A DNA stretch of 64,000 nucleotides from Chara braunii (Eukaryota; Streptophyta; Charophyceae; Charales; Characeae): the NCBI GenBank assembly GCA_003427395.1, contig BFEA01000149.1:1066098-1130097 (forward strand). Reading direction: 5' to 3'. The notes beneath the pieces are model-generated. The model was not told the DNA's origin. It worked only from the letters and a program-made list of their open reading frames with translations, and did not search any database. Position numbers and translations under genes: made by a program. Of this stretch, positions 45,291-57,745 are shown piece by piece (position 1 is the first letter of the stretch; every line of letters begins with the position of its first letter).

Positions 45291-46004
45291 ACAAAAAAGT
45301 AGTGCTCAAGTATCGTGCACTACCTCGGCTCACCCCTAGGGTTTTTTTCCAGGGTCTTCTGGAAAGTAGGTGTACTGAATAGCATTGTCCCACCGATACA
45401 CAGAACTGCCCTTTCGTCGCAGCCATACATCTCAGCAAACATCACTCACAAAACGTAGTGCTCAACAAAAGTGTTTACACTAGCTAGGCTCATCACTAGG
45501 ATTTTTTGTTAGAGTGCTTCTGAATAGTACTGTCCCACCAATACCTGATCGCTTGACAATAACAAAACACAAAACGCCCTTTCATTTCAACAATACATCT
45601 CAGCAAACATAAAGCACGAAAACGAACTTTCTTTCTGCATGCCGAATGTACATCACAAGAAATAACAAAAGAAAAACCTATCGGCAGGCCTAGCCAGGTC
45701 ACAAACAGGCAGCGGCCCCAAACGTAGTGACGGCTGTGTGCCTAGTCTCACGTTTGCTCTCACAAACGCACAAAGAGCATGACTGTGCAAGAATGTTTCG
45801 TCGGACTTTCACCGCCATATCAAGACTCTGAATGCGTGTACGAGTCAGAGAGAGAAGGATAGAGAAGGGCATTGATGAGACCGGGAGAGAGTCTCTCTCT
45901 CTGTCGCTGTCTCCGAATCTGTCTTTGCCCCTCATTCATCAGCGTATATTTGTCTGCCTCGTTGGCTGTCTGGTTGTCTGAATGCCTAACGCACTACATC
46001 CCAG

Positions 46005-46079
<75 letters not shown>

Positions 46080-46112
46080 ATATGTTGCCAAAAAGCGACA
46101 AGACGGCCGACG

Positions 46113-46122
46113 AAACCCTAAA
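46113..46122 (+). promoter_or_regulatory. telo box AAACCCTAAA after a CT tract (copy 2)
   Basis: Same arrangement as 10158-10167. In this copy the segment after ATGGCG at 46364 also holds an alternative frame with a hydrophobic stretch (TFALMVAVAAAGTLLPSACL) ending in TGA. In copy 1 a 1-nt indel breaks it, so no gene is claimed. Confidence 0.33.
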
Positions 46123-46845
46123 GGAAAACCTTTCCGTCTCTCTTCCAGCACTCCTCATTCACCTCCTTCAACCCCTGTCGGCCAACATCCCAAGTTCATC
46201 CGTGATGAGGTAACTCCCTGACTCATCACCTTCAACCTCAAAATCCCTCACTCAACTGCCTCCACCCCTATACGATAGTACCTCGACAACTACACATCAT
46301 CAGTGGTCTCACCAGTTAGCTCCCGTCGCTTGCCCGCCCTACACACCGACTGAACCACGATCAATGGCGTTCACCAAAGAAACAAACGAGTCTGGACAAG
46401 ATACCAACCTTCGCCCTCATGGTCGCAGTTGCGGCTGCTGGCACACTACTCCCGAGCGCGTGTCTCGATCAACTACTCCCAACGACGATCAAGAAAAGAA
46501 GCTGAGGGATTCCTGTTGCTACCTTGACGGACTATATCACCTACTGTAGGCGCGGGTACACAGCCCGAGGCGCGGAACGGCAAGCAGGTTGGGAAAGCCG
46601 ACGGGTACCCACATCGAGAGCCAATGAGCGTCAGGCGAAGCGCAGTGGGGCCCGCCAGAGCTACTGATAGGCCCAGAGAAAGGTTAGGGGGTGGCCCAAA
46701 CCTGGCAGAAATTGCCTGTTGACGGCGGCCCTGCCTGGAGGGCCCGGCGTTTACCCGACGGCGATGTGCTGGAAGCATAGGCAGTATGAGGGACAGGGGC
46801 GGACGTGGACCTCATTGTATTTTTTGAGGCCTGTGAGTGAGGGGA

Positions 46846-47276
46846 CTGCCAAAATGCCCCTAAAAGATGTCCGTAGAGTAAAATGCCCCTTATTTTTTGT
46901 GAAATGCCCCTGGTGTTGGTTGGACCCACCATCTTTGCAAAATAGTCCTACTGGGTTCTGTCCTTCCTTGCAAAATCTCCCGGTACTTGCCAACTTTTTA
47001 CAATTCTTTTTTTGGATAATTTGCGAAATACCCCTACAAGTTGAGAAGTATGCCAAAAAGCCCCTAGCTGATGTGGCTATGCCAAAATGCCCTTAAAAAA
47101 TGTGGTATAGTGGAATACCCCTCTGACACGAAAACTGTTTTGCGAACCCGCCACTTTTGCAAAATACGACTACCGGGTATTGTCCATCTTTGCAAAATGT
47201 CCCGGTACTTGCCACCGATACATTTTCGTTGTACCCCTATAGGACGAGGGCATCTTTGCGTTTTGCCCCCTAGCAG
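46846..47276. repeat. GCAAAATGCCCCT degenerate tandem repeat (copy 2)
   Basis: Counterpart of 10900-11335, with an internal loss near 47145 (the GCCCTGGTGTTGGTTGC segment is missing). It ends at CCCCCTAGCAG, where the tRNA-bearing insertion begins. Confidence 0.75.
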
Positions 47277-47816
47277 TTGGCTAAGTCATAATGGGATCTC
47301 TCTCCTAAGTACCCAAATTCATGCCGTGAAATGGAAGGCACAAAATCAAGTCTCTTGGGGTAGGCACGAAGCGCACGGAAAAGTATACCGAAGAAGGAAA
47401 CACCCGAGACTCATTCTCCGCCGAGCCCCTATCAAGGAGCTTTAATTGTGTTGTGTTTGAAAATTTCAAGCCGTATTTCATTCATAAGTTCTCCGATTTA
47501 AACAGAAGAGAATTTTTCATGTTTTCACATTTTGTAATTGGAGTTGTTTGGTTGGTATACTACCATAATGAAGTTACCTTTCATTTTTTGTATTTGGATA
47601 GGTTTTTTTTTGGCTTCTTTTGGAGGTTTCCGAAGTTTAATACGTCAGCTTTCAAAACAAAAACTGAATTGGAATGAATCGTTGGAGTAAAAGGATTCGA
47701 ACCTTTGCATGTTGGTATCAAACAACGATGCCTTTCCACTTGGCTATACCCCAATGAGATAACGCGACCGACCAACGGCCTCAATGTCTGTCCTTTCCAA
47801 ACCCTTAACCATAGTA
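47277..47816. other. 540-bp copy-2-specific insertion with a mitochondrial-type tRNA
   Basis: In copy 1 CCCTAGCAG is followed directly by (G)CCTTACGAAGCACTCG. In copy 2, 540 bp intervene. No target duplication is visible, as expected for an end-joining capture of organelle DNA rather than transposition. The insert contains tRNA-Gln (47683-47753). Its remaining sequence has two open frames, one ending KVYRRRKHPRLILRRAPIKEL-like and one with a hydrophobic FSHFVIGVVWLVYY segment. They could be mitochondrial gene remains, but I cannot name them. Confidence 0.7.
47683..47753 (-). tRNA. nuclear copy of mitochondrial-type tRNA-Gln(UUG), probably decayed
   Basis: Read on the minus strand, TGGGGTATAGCCAAGTGG starts a 71-nt cloverleaf ending AAAGGTTCGAATCCTTTTAC-TCCA. 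The acceptor stem pairs 7/7 counting one G-U. The D arm and T arm (AAAGG-TTCGAAT-CCTTT) are intact. The anticodon loop GTTTGAT gives UUG at the expected place. The anticodon stem (TCGTT/ACCAA) has two mismatches where the plant mitochondrial tRNA-Gln has full pairing, indicating decay after transfer to the nucleus. It sits in an insertion unique to copy 2. Expression from the nucleus is unlikely because organellar tRNAs rely on other promoters, although an A-like and a B-like box are present by virtue of the tRNA itself. Confidence 0.88.
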
Positions 47817-48071
47817 CCTTACGAAGCACTTGTCCGAACCTTTTTTTTTCGAGCTACCAAACCTAGTTGTTTCGGGAGGAGGTAGCTGGAGTAAAGCAGT
47901 GCTACAGCGAGCGACAAGTCCTTCAATGTTGAGGGACCAGTACTTCTACTTATACTTCCCCTCCCCCCCACTTCCTTTCTCCTTTGCTTTTCTTTTTTTT
48001 CTCTCTCTCCTTTCCTCCCGTGTTTTATGCCTGAGCGAGGGGCACTTCAAAGAACGTGTAGTAGAGGGGCG

Positions 48072-48104
<33 letters not shown>

Positions 48105-48105
<1 letters not shown>

Positions 48106-48725
48106 CTTCGTAATCACGGTCAGATACATTCGGGGAAGTATTACTATATGCTGTCAGTGATGTGTATTGTTGGACGAGAACCAAAAAAAGAAAAATAAAT
48201 ATGGTTGTCATAGCGCTCAGGTACATTCTGGACAGCACCACTGTGAGCATGCCCTCAGTTAAGCCTGCCCCGACATCTGGTCGGAAGCAGTTCGTTGGAG
48301 GAAAGACAAACCAAGAAAAAAAAACAAGCAAAGACTTGGTCGTGATGGCGATTAGATACATTCAAGAAAGTACTAGTGTGAGTATGCTGCCAGTAAAAGT
48401 ACTAGTGGGACTACGCTGTCAGTGACGCCATCCCTGAGAACGAGCGTGGATTATGCTCTGCACTGCTGGCAGGGGAAGAGGGGGGGGGGGGGGAAAGGAA
48501 AAGAATTTGGCGGTGATAGCACGCAGGTACATTCTGGACAACATTACTGCAAGCATGCCCTCCCCGACATCTGCTCGGAAGTAGTTCGTCGGAGGAAAAA
48601 AACCAACAACAAAAAAATGCATATTTGTATGTGATCGTGGTAAAATACATCCAAGAAACTACTAATGTGACTATGTCCTCTGTGAGTGCTAGCTATTCAT
48701 GAAAACGAACGAATGGGGATTGCGC
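48105..48725 (+). repeat. alternating two-type repeat (copy 2)
   Basis: Counterpart of 11830-12500, with A/B/A/B/A units and A-rich spacers. One spacer has become G12 (about 48482-48493) and another a 36-A run (about 48069-48103). Confidence 0.7.
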
Positions 48726-48763
48726 TCTACCCTGTTAGTAAAAAAAAAAAACAACGAAAGTTT

Positions 48764-48826
48764 CTAGGCTACCAGCCGGGCCGCCCGGATCCCAGCTGAC
48801 CAGCCCGTGCAAGGGTTAGGAAAGGT

Positions 48827-48863
<37 letters not shown>

Positions 48864-49095
48864 NNNNNNNNNNNNNNNNNNNNNNNNNNNNNNNNNNNNN
48901 NNNNNNNNNNNNNNNNNNNNNNNNNNNNNNNNNNNNNNNNNNNNNNNNNNNNNNNNNNNNNNNNNNNNNNNNNNNNNNNNNNNNNNNNNNNNNNNNNNNN
49001 NNNNNNNNNNNNNNNNNNNNNNNNNNNNNNNNNNNNNNNNNNNNNNNNNNNNNNNNNNNNNNNNNNNNNNNNNNNNNNNNNNNNNNNNNNNNNNN

Positions 49096-49144
<49 letters not shown>

Positions 49145-49317
49145 CCTCTGCTATACTTTGTGGTCGTTCGTTTTGGTTTTCGAAATGGACAAGTGTCGAG
49201 GTTCCACCAAGCCCCTATCGGCTCTTCCATTATCTTCCATGAATTAAATTTTATTTTTTTTTCGCCTGGACGGGGGACCGGTGGTTTAAAACGCGAGAAC
49301 GTAGCCCTAGCCTTACA
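48764..49317 (+). mobile_element. core-family hAT-like element (copy 2), core lost in gap
   Basis: Orthologue of 12535-12938. The left flank GAAAGTTT (48756-48763) is intact. The right flank is GGACGTTT (49318-49325), mutated from it. The element runs into a 35-A stretch, then 232 N (48864-49095), then a 49-T stretch. The core seen in copy 1 must lie in the gap, or has been replaced by homopolymer. Confidence 0.7.
48864..49095. other. assembly gap (232 N) between poly(A) and poly(T)
   Basis: The gap is bounded by a long A run on the left and a long T run on the right. A/T hairpin-like ends are a common cause of failed sequencing. Open frames through it are artefacts. Confidence 0.95.
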
Positions 49318-49544
49318 GGACGTTTTTATCGCCACAATGAAAACTCGATGGTGTCGCGCGGCAAGGGGGGGGCGTTGAAAATAATCGGCGGCCTTCGACA
49401 ATTGCGAGCCTATGTGTGGTGTACTAGTGTTTTAATGAAAATGCACGACCATTATGATTGTTATTTTCTGAAGCAACTTTTTGTTTAGGTACACAGATGT
49501 GCGTTCCATTCAGGGGAAAGACACTATCGTTCGGCAATTGCGCT

Positions 49545-49570
49545 GAAAGAGAGAGAGGGAGAGGGGGAGG

Positions 49571-49627
<57 letters not shown>
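49545..49627. repeat. (GA)n tract expanded in copy 2
   Basis: A long (GA)n run lies where copy 1 (13165) has only a 9-base GA stretch. A recent microsatellite expansion or contraction. Confidence 0.9.
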
Positions 49628-49630
<3 letters not shown>

Positions 49631-50514
49631 ACGAACTATTATCAGAGGTAGGTTAGTTAAAGGATAAGTGTTAATCAAGTTATCAAAAATTTCTTAAGGT
49701 GACTTTAGGTGGTCGCGAGCCACTTAGGGTTTAACCCGATAAGCTAAGTTGGATGATGCTCTCGGGTTCTTCCTCCGGTTTGTTTGAGAGGTTTTTTGGC
49801 ATCCTTCAAAAAAATGAATTGGGGTCGGAGAGTTGAACATCATTACTCTAAAAAAAGGATAGGAAGCATCATCCAGTTTAGCTTACAAACAATTGTCTTC
49901 GGGACTTTCCTCCTTAGCCCCACTTTGTTGTCTACGCCTACGATAACCTACCTCTTTTGTATGCAATCTACTAAAATACAATCGTCTCCTATCAATACAA
50001 AATTTAAAGGTTGTCTTATTTATCAAGGGAGCTAAACTACTGTGCTTTTGATTGTTTACTAAACTTCTAATGAGACAACCCCTGGCGTGGGGTTATGGAA
50101 CAAAAACAGATTCTTGAGAAATTGATGTTCCTTCCCACCTCATATACCATGTTGCTACATCCTTCCTGTTGTGAAAAATAGGATTGAATGTTCGAATATC
50201 GACTAAGTAGTAAAATAACACTTAACCAACTTAACCTATATTCTCTAATTCAAAGCAATTGCTTATCCCTTACCCACTAACTATGAAACCACCACAGACC
50301 CCACAGTTTAGTATTGGTTTTAGTTATTTTTTTCTATCAATCGCACTTTGTTACAATAACAATGGTGTGTTTAATCTTCGCCTTTAAGACTCAGTATGAG
50401 AGAACAACTTTATTTTCTCTTCCTATATTATCAAAAAAATAATTGTCTTGCGACAACAAAAATTACACAAGAAATGAAAGTTGAAAAAACATTCCATTGA
50501 AAAAAAAATCCTCT

Positions 50515-52540
50515 ATAATTAAAAATTATTATTCTTATATTCGTTCAGTTTTAACACTTACAGTTTTATTTGATAAGTTCCCATATAAAAATGAGTTTTC
50601 CCTTCCAACTACATCTATTTATTGAAGATGGAATAAAAGTCTGAACGATTTTATGAAATGTCTTACTTAAGTTTTTGTTCTACTGCAACAAATGTCATAT
50701 AATTTATATTGGATTAATTAATTTATGATGATTGAAAATCCTTATATAGAAAGACATTCGAATTAAAATACTTCATGAACTCATCCCGACTTTTGTTTCA
50801 TCTTTAACATGCAATTCAAATGAGAAGGGATACCCCATTCTTGGAATGAAGGTTTTCAATTAAGACTAGAATTTTTAAGAGTTGAATGGCATTAGTTTCG
50901 TAAAGTTTGCAAGTAATAGATCATTGCCCCCAAAGTATAGTGGGTAGGCCAACCACACATTAGCAATGAACTTCAAAGATTTTTATTTTTCACAAATAAG
51001 ATCAACATCTATCTCTCAATTCTTAAATCACGCGACTGAAGGCATAATCATCAATGTGAGCAAACGAGAGGGTACGACTAGCTTTTGAGAAATAAGAAGT
51101 AAGTCTAACGAGGTAATCTCTTTTAATTTAGTATCTTCTGCAGTATTTTTTCCCATCACCAGGGTTCATCTCTCAGCAGCATCAACCATCCTAGAAGAAA
51201 ATTTTGAAGTTGTTTGTACTTTGTTCAATTAGTGTAACCCAAAATAAAAAACTTTGGATTTTACAACCTCCACATTGAGAGATAAAGCTTGAGTTTACTA
51301 AGCGCGATACCCGCTTCCACAAAATGCAAAACTATTTCCCTTTCACATCACATTGCTCCTTAAATTCAATTTGCACCAAAAATCTAATTGATTTTTTACT
51401 CCTCTTTGTAATCCGCTACAATGAGTATGAAATTTTGAAGATTGGTCTAAAACCACTCATGAAACTCTATTTTCTTGTCATAATTAATGACCGACAATTT
51501 TCAATACTGGACCTCATAGTTCGACACCCCAGTTATATACCATGTTTTTGGCAACTCAGTCCGTACGGATCCCAACAGGTTATACCACTCGACTGGTAGG
51601 GCATTTAGCGGTCCTTTCGTTTCTGCTTCACGACGGTTAGTTTGTATGCTCGTTCTCTTATTAATTTTATTTGAGATCCAACATCCATAAATATCGTCAC
51701 AAAGGTCGCTCATCTGAATAATACCTTTGTGAATCTATAAGCTAAAAAAATAAGTGGGGTTCGCATATATTGAGAAAATTCATTTTTTATTTTTATAATA
51801 AGGGTATTCTCAAATTGTTCTTGAGCTAAAACTTTCGTTTTGTTTTATACACTGAACCCATTACTTTTGTATGAATTGATCCTCCTCCAAAGATATCGTA
51901 TGCCCTGCTAAAATAAGAATTTTCATATATCGTTTCAAACTGAAATTTAACATATAACAAATTCATACCTCCTCCACTCTAGAAAGTTGTCACTCATCAA
52001 CTATAATTAATTCCGCTATGTGTATTCAATGGTCATTCTTCTTTGTCGAAATTGCCTTAATCATCCATTACGTAAGTGATGCAACATAAATTGTTTTCAG
52101 AATTAAATAATCATTATAGAGTAATATTACATTCTAAATTTTAAATTTTTATTCCATCTTAAAAAATGTCATTCCAATTTTAATTTTTTTTCGTCTTACT
52201 TGAAAATTTTTCATCCAAGAATGGGGTATCCCTTCTTATTTGAACTGCATGTTAGAGATGGAATCAATATTTGGATGAGTTCATGAAATCTTTTAATTGG
52301 GCTGTAATTATAAGTAAGAATTTTCAGTCATAAATATGTTAATCCAATATAAATTAGAAGATATTTGTTGAAGTAGAATGAAAGTCTAATGAAAACATTT
52401 CATAAACTCTTCAAGACTTTCATTCCATCTTGAACAAATAGATGTAGTTGGAAGGGAAAACTCATATTTAGATGGGAACTTATCAAATTAAATCAGAAAG
52501 TTTAAATTAGACAAACATTGGAATGATAATTTATAAATAT
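50515..52540. mobile_element. long-inverted-repeat element (copy 2)
   Basis: Counterpart of 14085-15925, about 2.03 kb because of the extra 147 bp (50911-51057) and a 22-bp stretch near 50524 that extends the inverted match (ATTCTTATATTCGTTCAG against ATTCCAATGTTTGTC). It ends next to the empty site of the hAT element. No coding frame. Confidence 0.73.
50911..51057. other. 147-bp block present only in copy 2
   Basis: Copy 1 reads GTTTGC|GAGCAAACGAG (about 14447-14464), while copy 2 has 147 bp between these parts. There is no target duplication or inverted end. A deletion in copy 1 is the simpler explanation. Confidence 0.7.
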
Positions 52541-54917
52541 GAAGTTTTTTTTTTTTTATGGAGTATTTTTTCAACTTTCATTTATCGTGGGAATTGTTCT
52601 GTTGTGCTATGTTTTATTTCAGAGGGGCTAGTATATCCAAACAACGTTTATCCATTCGAAACAAATAATAGTGTGATTGACTTTCACTATTAAACTCGTT
52701 CTAAGTCTCCAAATGAGTTCCATACAGATTAGATCGCTACTTTCCCCATAGTTTTAAGATAGTTGCTTCCTCGATAATCCGACTTTACTTACAAAGCATG
52801 AAAGCGAAAATAAAGTTGAAAAAAAAAAAAAAATTATACAAAAAAAAACACATGATGTATTGGTCCTCATCTTAAAATCATTTTAACCCATTATACTTGA
52901 ATAAGTTTTCCTCAATTTTCATATTATAATAGTTGAAAAGTATCATTTGCAAACCGAGGTATTTTTCAAAAATCCTTCTACGATTTTTTTTATTTATAAG
53001 TCAATATAAATAACATATTGAGATGAAAAAAAAAAACATCAATTTGTTTTAATTAACCACAACTTCGAAAAAACGTACATAATGTTATAAACAATTTTTA
53101 AATATGGTAAGAAATGTTGAATATTTGCATTTACTTAACATTGAAACACACACTAATTACCAATTCAGACAAATATTATAAAACTATGCATACCACCTAT
53201 GTTGGGAGGATGAGCACGATTGTCCCTGCACAGTTGCACATCACGAATTCGAACAAAAACTTCAATCGATGAATCATGTGATGCTCCTACCGAACACAAG
53301 TACCAATAAGACCAACTGAAAGCGTTATCAGTCAATCTACTTCATCCTGTGCAAGTATGTGCACAATTTCCTCAAACATCCAACGATTCAAAATAACGTT
53401 CACTATCCAACGGAACACTCGAACACAGTTACATGTAACTCCTTCACAATCCCTTACCTCCGAGTCGAACATGAGTCATTTACAGACACCTCACTCTCCA
53501 CCAACTCACGTGCATAACAAATTTGCACTCCGACAAAAGATACAATCGAACTTCTTCGCCCATCTTTTCCTTGTTTGAACTCCTTCACACTCCACTACTT
53601 GGGCATCAATCATCGACAAACACGAAAATCTCTACCAACTGAAATGCACGACCAATCTTTACCTAACTAGGAGATGGGATCATACTTCATGCCCACCTAT
53701 TTCTCCTTCACCAGACGATATAATTTCATCTTATGTTCATAACGAAACAACAACGATTCAAAACAAGTTCACTGTCGAATGCTCCAGTCGTAAAAAACTC
53801 ATTAAAAATTAATTACACTACTCAACTCCTCCACCATAAGACGCCGAATACAAACGACATTTAATGCCTCATAACAAAACCCCGGACCACTGCAGCCCCA
53901 ACTGTTGATGCACTCATGTGGGAAATCCATGGTTTATTTTGTCACTGTAAAAATGCAGTTTTTGTCTGTTTGGTCTTACAAGTTTTACACCACTTGATCT
54001 TTGTAAATCGTCCTTGCTTACATTTAAAATTTTCATCGACCGGATTTTTACTCGATCCCTGAAATTCAGTTTATGCCTCAACATAAAGTAAGTTGATTTA
54101 ACCAATTAGTTAGTGAATATTGAGAGTGTACCTTCTGCGTTTCCCACAGAAACCACTTATGACCAATAGACCGGGTCTAGTGTCAATTCATTAGTTGCAC
54201 ACGATGGTTTGAAGGCAATCCAGTGCTCCTTTAATTTCAAAATGTGAATCCTAAGCACCTAATCTGCTTTAATTCATGTTTTTTTTTAGTATGACTTTGC
54301 TTAATCTGATTATTATTATAGTTAAGTGAAAACAAGGAGTAAAACAAATCCCTCTTCCTTCACCACTCTCAAGTTTCCTACTTGTTGGGAAAACCTATCA
54401 ATGCCCACTCAATTACTTTCTTTAAGTAGGGATCCTTCTCTCATTATCCTTATCCATTTTAAATAAATAGTTTCAATAATTGTATTGAGTGCCCCTGTTG
54501 TTCTCTTACAATAGTGTAGGTTAGACAAGAGATCAGGAAGAGGGTACCAATCCAAAGTCTAAGGGTTCTAGATGTCCCTAACCCTAAGGACACCGTTTTT
54601 AACTCACATCCTTCAAGGAGAATCCATGGAATGAAACATCTTGCATTGTGAGTCTGTGATCCACCTATTATTGAGAAAGGTTGTTGACAAAGTTGTTCCT
54701 GTTGATTTTGGGAGATTTGATCCGGCAGGGGAAGTTTGTGTCTAGTTTGAAAAGCTCTGGCCAAGACGAGGTGAAATAGACAAGTATGTGAAGTTCGTCG
54801 AGTTCAGGAAAATGCACACAACTCACATATATGTAATGTTTCAATAACATACCCCTCACATTAAGTTGCATTAACATGATTTCATAAAAAAAATAAAAAA
54901 TCTAGAAGTTTCATTAA

Positions 54918-55131
54918 GGTGATTTTCCAATGAGAGCAGGTGCAACTTCCCACCAATAGGCGAAGCAACCAGGCGACGTACTCTCGTTTTCACCAAAATA
55001 GAACGCACTTTTGTTAGAGTCGAATTTCGTACAATTTCAGTGCAGGTGACGCGACGTTTTATTAGGGTGAAAACGGTAGGGCAGGCTGCTCTTATAACCT
55101 CCCCTTGTAGGGGAGAACTGGTCCTTTTTCG

Positions 55132-55178
<47 letters not shown>

Positions 55179-55795
55179 ACAAATAGGGAATGTTATAACA
55201 AAATATTCAAACAAAGTTGTAATAAGACATATCAGAGAGAATTGTAACAAGATATTCGGAAAGTTATAAGAGCACATCCCATCAAAACAACAATCATATT
55301 CCTTGATATAACTAAAACATTTATATCAATTTTTAAATGCATATCTAACAACACGTTGAATTTAAGGGAGATCGTAATAAAGCATGTTCGAAAGATCACT
55401 ACGCTTTTTGGCATAGCCAAATATTGTTTTTTTTTATAATTAATATGAAATTAAGTCAGAAAATCTTCAAACAAGCAAAAACCTAAACAATAAATACTCT
55501 CGTCGAATACTTGTTTTTTTGGCCAAATAATATTTATCACTGAAGAGAATCGTTATGTATAACATTTCGACAAGAAAACAATAAACGACCCACCGATCAA
55601 CCACATACACACTGACTGAGCAAAATGAAATAAGATTTAAACACCAATAGAATGCAAAAACAACACAAGAGTACAAACTATGATCAGTAGAAAGGTCAAC
55701 TGGTTCAATTTAAGAACTTAGATCACTCATTTTTTATTACACTACATTACAAATATCGTCATCGAATGAGGGAAGAGTGCATTTGTCAAAATGAA
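54918..55795 (+). repeat. dispersed repeat R1, member d
   Basis: Counterpart of 19078-19975. It includes the foldback element at 54985-55075 and an A run of about 45. Confidence 0.7.
54985..55075. mobile_element. foldback element in R1 member d
   Basis: CGTTTTCACCAAAATAGAACG is mirrored by the complement of CGTTTTATTAGGGTGAAAACG. It is of the same family as 4228-4332. Confidence 0.62.
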
Positions 55796-56565
55796 GCATC
55801 CTCATGAGCCAAAACATATGGTTTTTAGTGCAATGGTGTTAAACTGTTATAAACACTACCATATGATTTTAAGTAGAATAAGGTTGTGGTTCTGCATTTT
55901 CATTTGTCTATTATTTGCAAATTTCTTATTCTTTCTTTCACCTTTCTTTTCCTTTTCGCAAAAGAATATTGAAGTTTCACTCAATTTTATTTTTTTTTGC
56001 TTTTCATGCCTCTCTACTATTTTGTGCCTCTCCTCTTCCCCATTGCAAAAATGAGTTTCAACTTCCCTCAATCGTAGCTACACTACGATATGTTTGGCTT
56101 ATATTTATAATTTGTTTTTGCTCCAACCGGGTAAGTGGTTCCAGCCACTCTGGTAGCCTAAAAACATGTATGAAAAAAAAAACAATGTTTATGCAATAAA
56201 TAAACCAAACAACCTTTGTTGCAGCGTCGCGTATGAATTTTTAACCCAAATTTAAGGCAAGTAATCCTAATCACTTTAGCACACTAGAAACAATTTATAA
56301 AATAAATATTTTATGCAAACAAATAAACAAACGACATTCGTTGCACATGACATCAATTATTGTTACCCTTGTATTAAATAATAAATTAATAAAATTATAT
56401 ATTTTTTTAATTATTATATTTTGTTTACATGGGCGAGCAAATCATCGCAGACCACTCTTGCAGCCTAAAAAATAACGTTTTATTTTTTTCAAACAAATTT
56501 AGGTTGTCTTTAAATAATGGTTATCCTTTTTAACTTCTAGTTTCATTTTTATACTAAAAAAAAGT

Positions 56566-57224
56566 ATGAAGGAACTCAATAAAGTAAACAGTGATCTAAA
56601 GTCTGTCGAAGGATATTAATGTGAACGATACGGTGAATATCGTTTTCGACCGCATAAAATATACGACCATTATAGTTGTTTTCACCATAGTTGTTTTTTA
56701 AACCAACATTATAACAATTATAAAATACGTTTTATTTGGGGGAAAACGAGTAAGTTCTTTATCGTGCAACTCTATTCTTTTGCAATAACATTATGCAACT
56801 CATCGAAGAGATTAATGACGAAGCAAGTCGTTTTAGCATCGCTAGCAAGTGGATGTTTTACTACGTATAATGTACTGGTTACCGAGTATTTGGTTGTTGA
56901 TGTTATGAAGTATCGATTCAAATTTGTATTACTCAATGTTTATTTTAATGTGGAGGTTGTGTCAGGATTTGCACGATCTTTCCGGGGTAACAAATCCTAA
57001 TAAATGTCGTTATTATGGTTGTCTCATATATCTTGCAGTGTGTGAGGCGTTTCAAAAGGAAACAAAAAAAATGCGTAAGAGATCGAAGTAATAGGGGATG
57101 TTTAGAAAATGGGTTGGGGCCGGGGAAGAGGGAGGGGGAGGAGGAGGTGGTTTGGGAGAACTTGAATGAGAAAGGGTGAGTTGATAGTCTTCTGCAGCGG
57201 AAGGAGAAAGGGAGGAAGAGAGGA
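56566..57224. other. unique DNA beyond the duplication; no gene seen
   Basis: After the right edge at 56565 the sequence has no partner in the window. A GGAGGAGG-rich stretch lies at 57116-57150. No recognised gene. Confidence 0.5.
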
Positions 57225-57745
57225 GAGGGAGAGCAAAAAAACATCAACAACCATATCCTTTGGCCTAACTTCAACAATCATATCAATATTTTCGTATACA
57301 TGTAATAAAGCGTTAAATTTCATGGAATTTCATAACAACGCATATAAGAAAGATCACAACATCCCTCTACATAGCCAAAGGGGATAAAGAAATTTAATAT
57401 GGATTAGTTTTCATAATATTTAACAAAGCAAAATCTTAAATATTTTTTTTTTGGGTGAAAATAAACTTCACTGTTGAGAACCGGTGCATTAAACATTTAA
57501 ATAACAAGAAAATGTAAAACCTATCAGATCTACAAAACAGACATGACCTGAGCGAATAGAAACGAAGATTCACACAACAACAACCACACTCAATTGCAAA
57601 ATGATAAAATTGCACATGAGTACAAACTACTGCAATAAAAAATGTCAACCAGTTCGTTTTAACAACTTAGAATCAATCCTCTTATCATACTACATATCAA
57701 ATATTGTTAGTCGAAAACGCAAAGAGTGCATTTGCCAAAATGAAA
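57225..57745 (+). repeat. dispersed repeat R1, member e (partial)
   Basis: Shares AACAACCATAT-CTTTGG, ACAACGCATAT-AGAAAGATCAC, CATAGCCAAA, GGGTGAAAATAAA, CAACAACCACACTC, ACTACATATCAAATATTGT and the end AGTGCATTTGCCAAAATGAAA with the other four members. It lies just outside the large duplication. Confidence 0.6.

Larger units (their letters stand above)
41460..56565 (+). repeat. large direct duplication, copy 2
   Basis: Partner of 4919-20740 in the same orientation. It lacks the hAT element of copy 1 and contains the tRNA-Gln insertion (47277-47816), the 147-bp extra block (50911-51057), and expanded (GA)n and TTGGGTCAACGAATG arrays. It is interrupted by the 232-N gap at 48864-49095. Confidence 0.95.

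Noticed and set aside
46080-46207. Ribosomal-protein-like exon ending HPKFIRDE before a GTAACT donor
   Set aside because: The resemblance to an eL36-type segment is limited to a few residues. The upstream part of the frame is proline/serine-rich and unlike that family, and no following exon was found.
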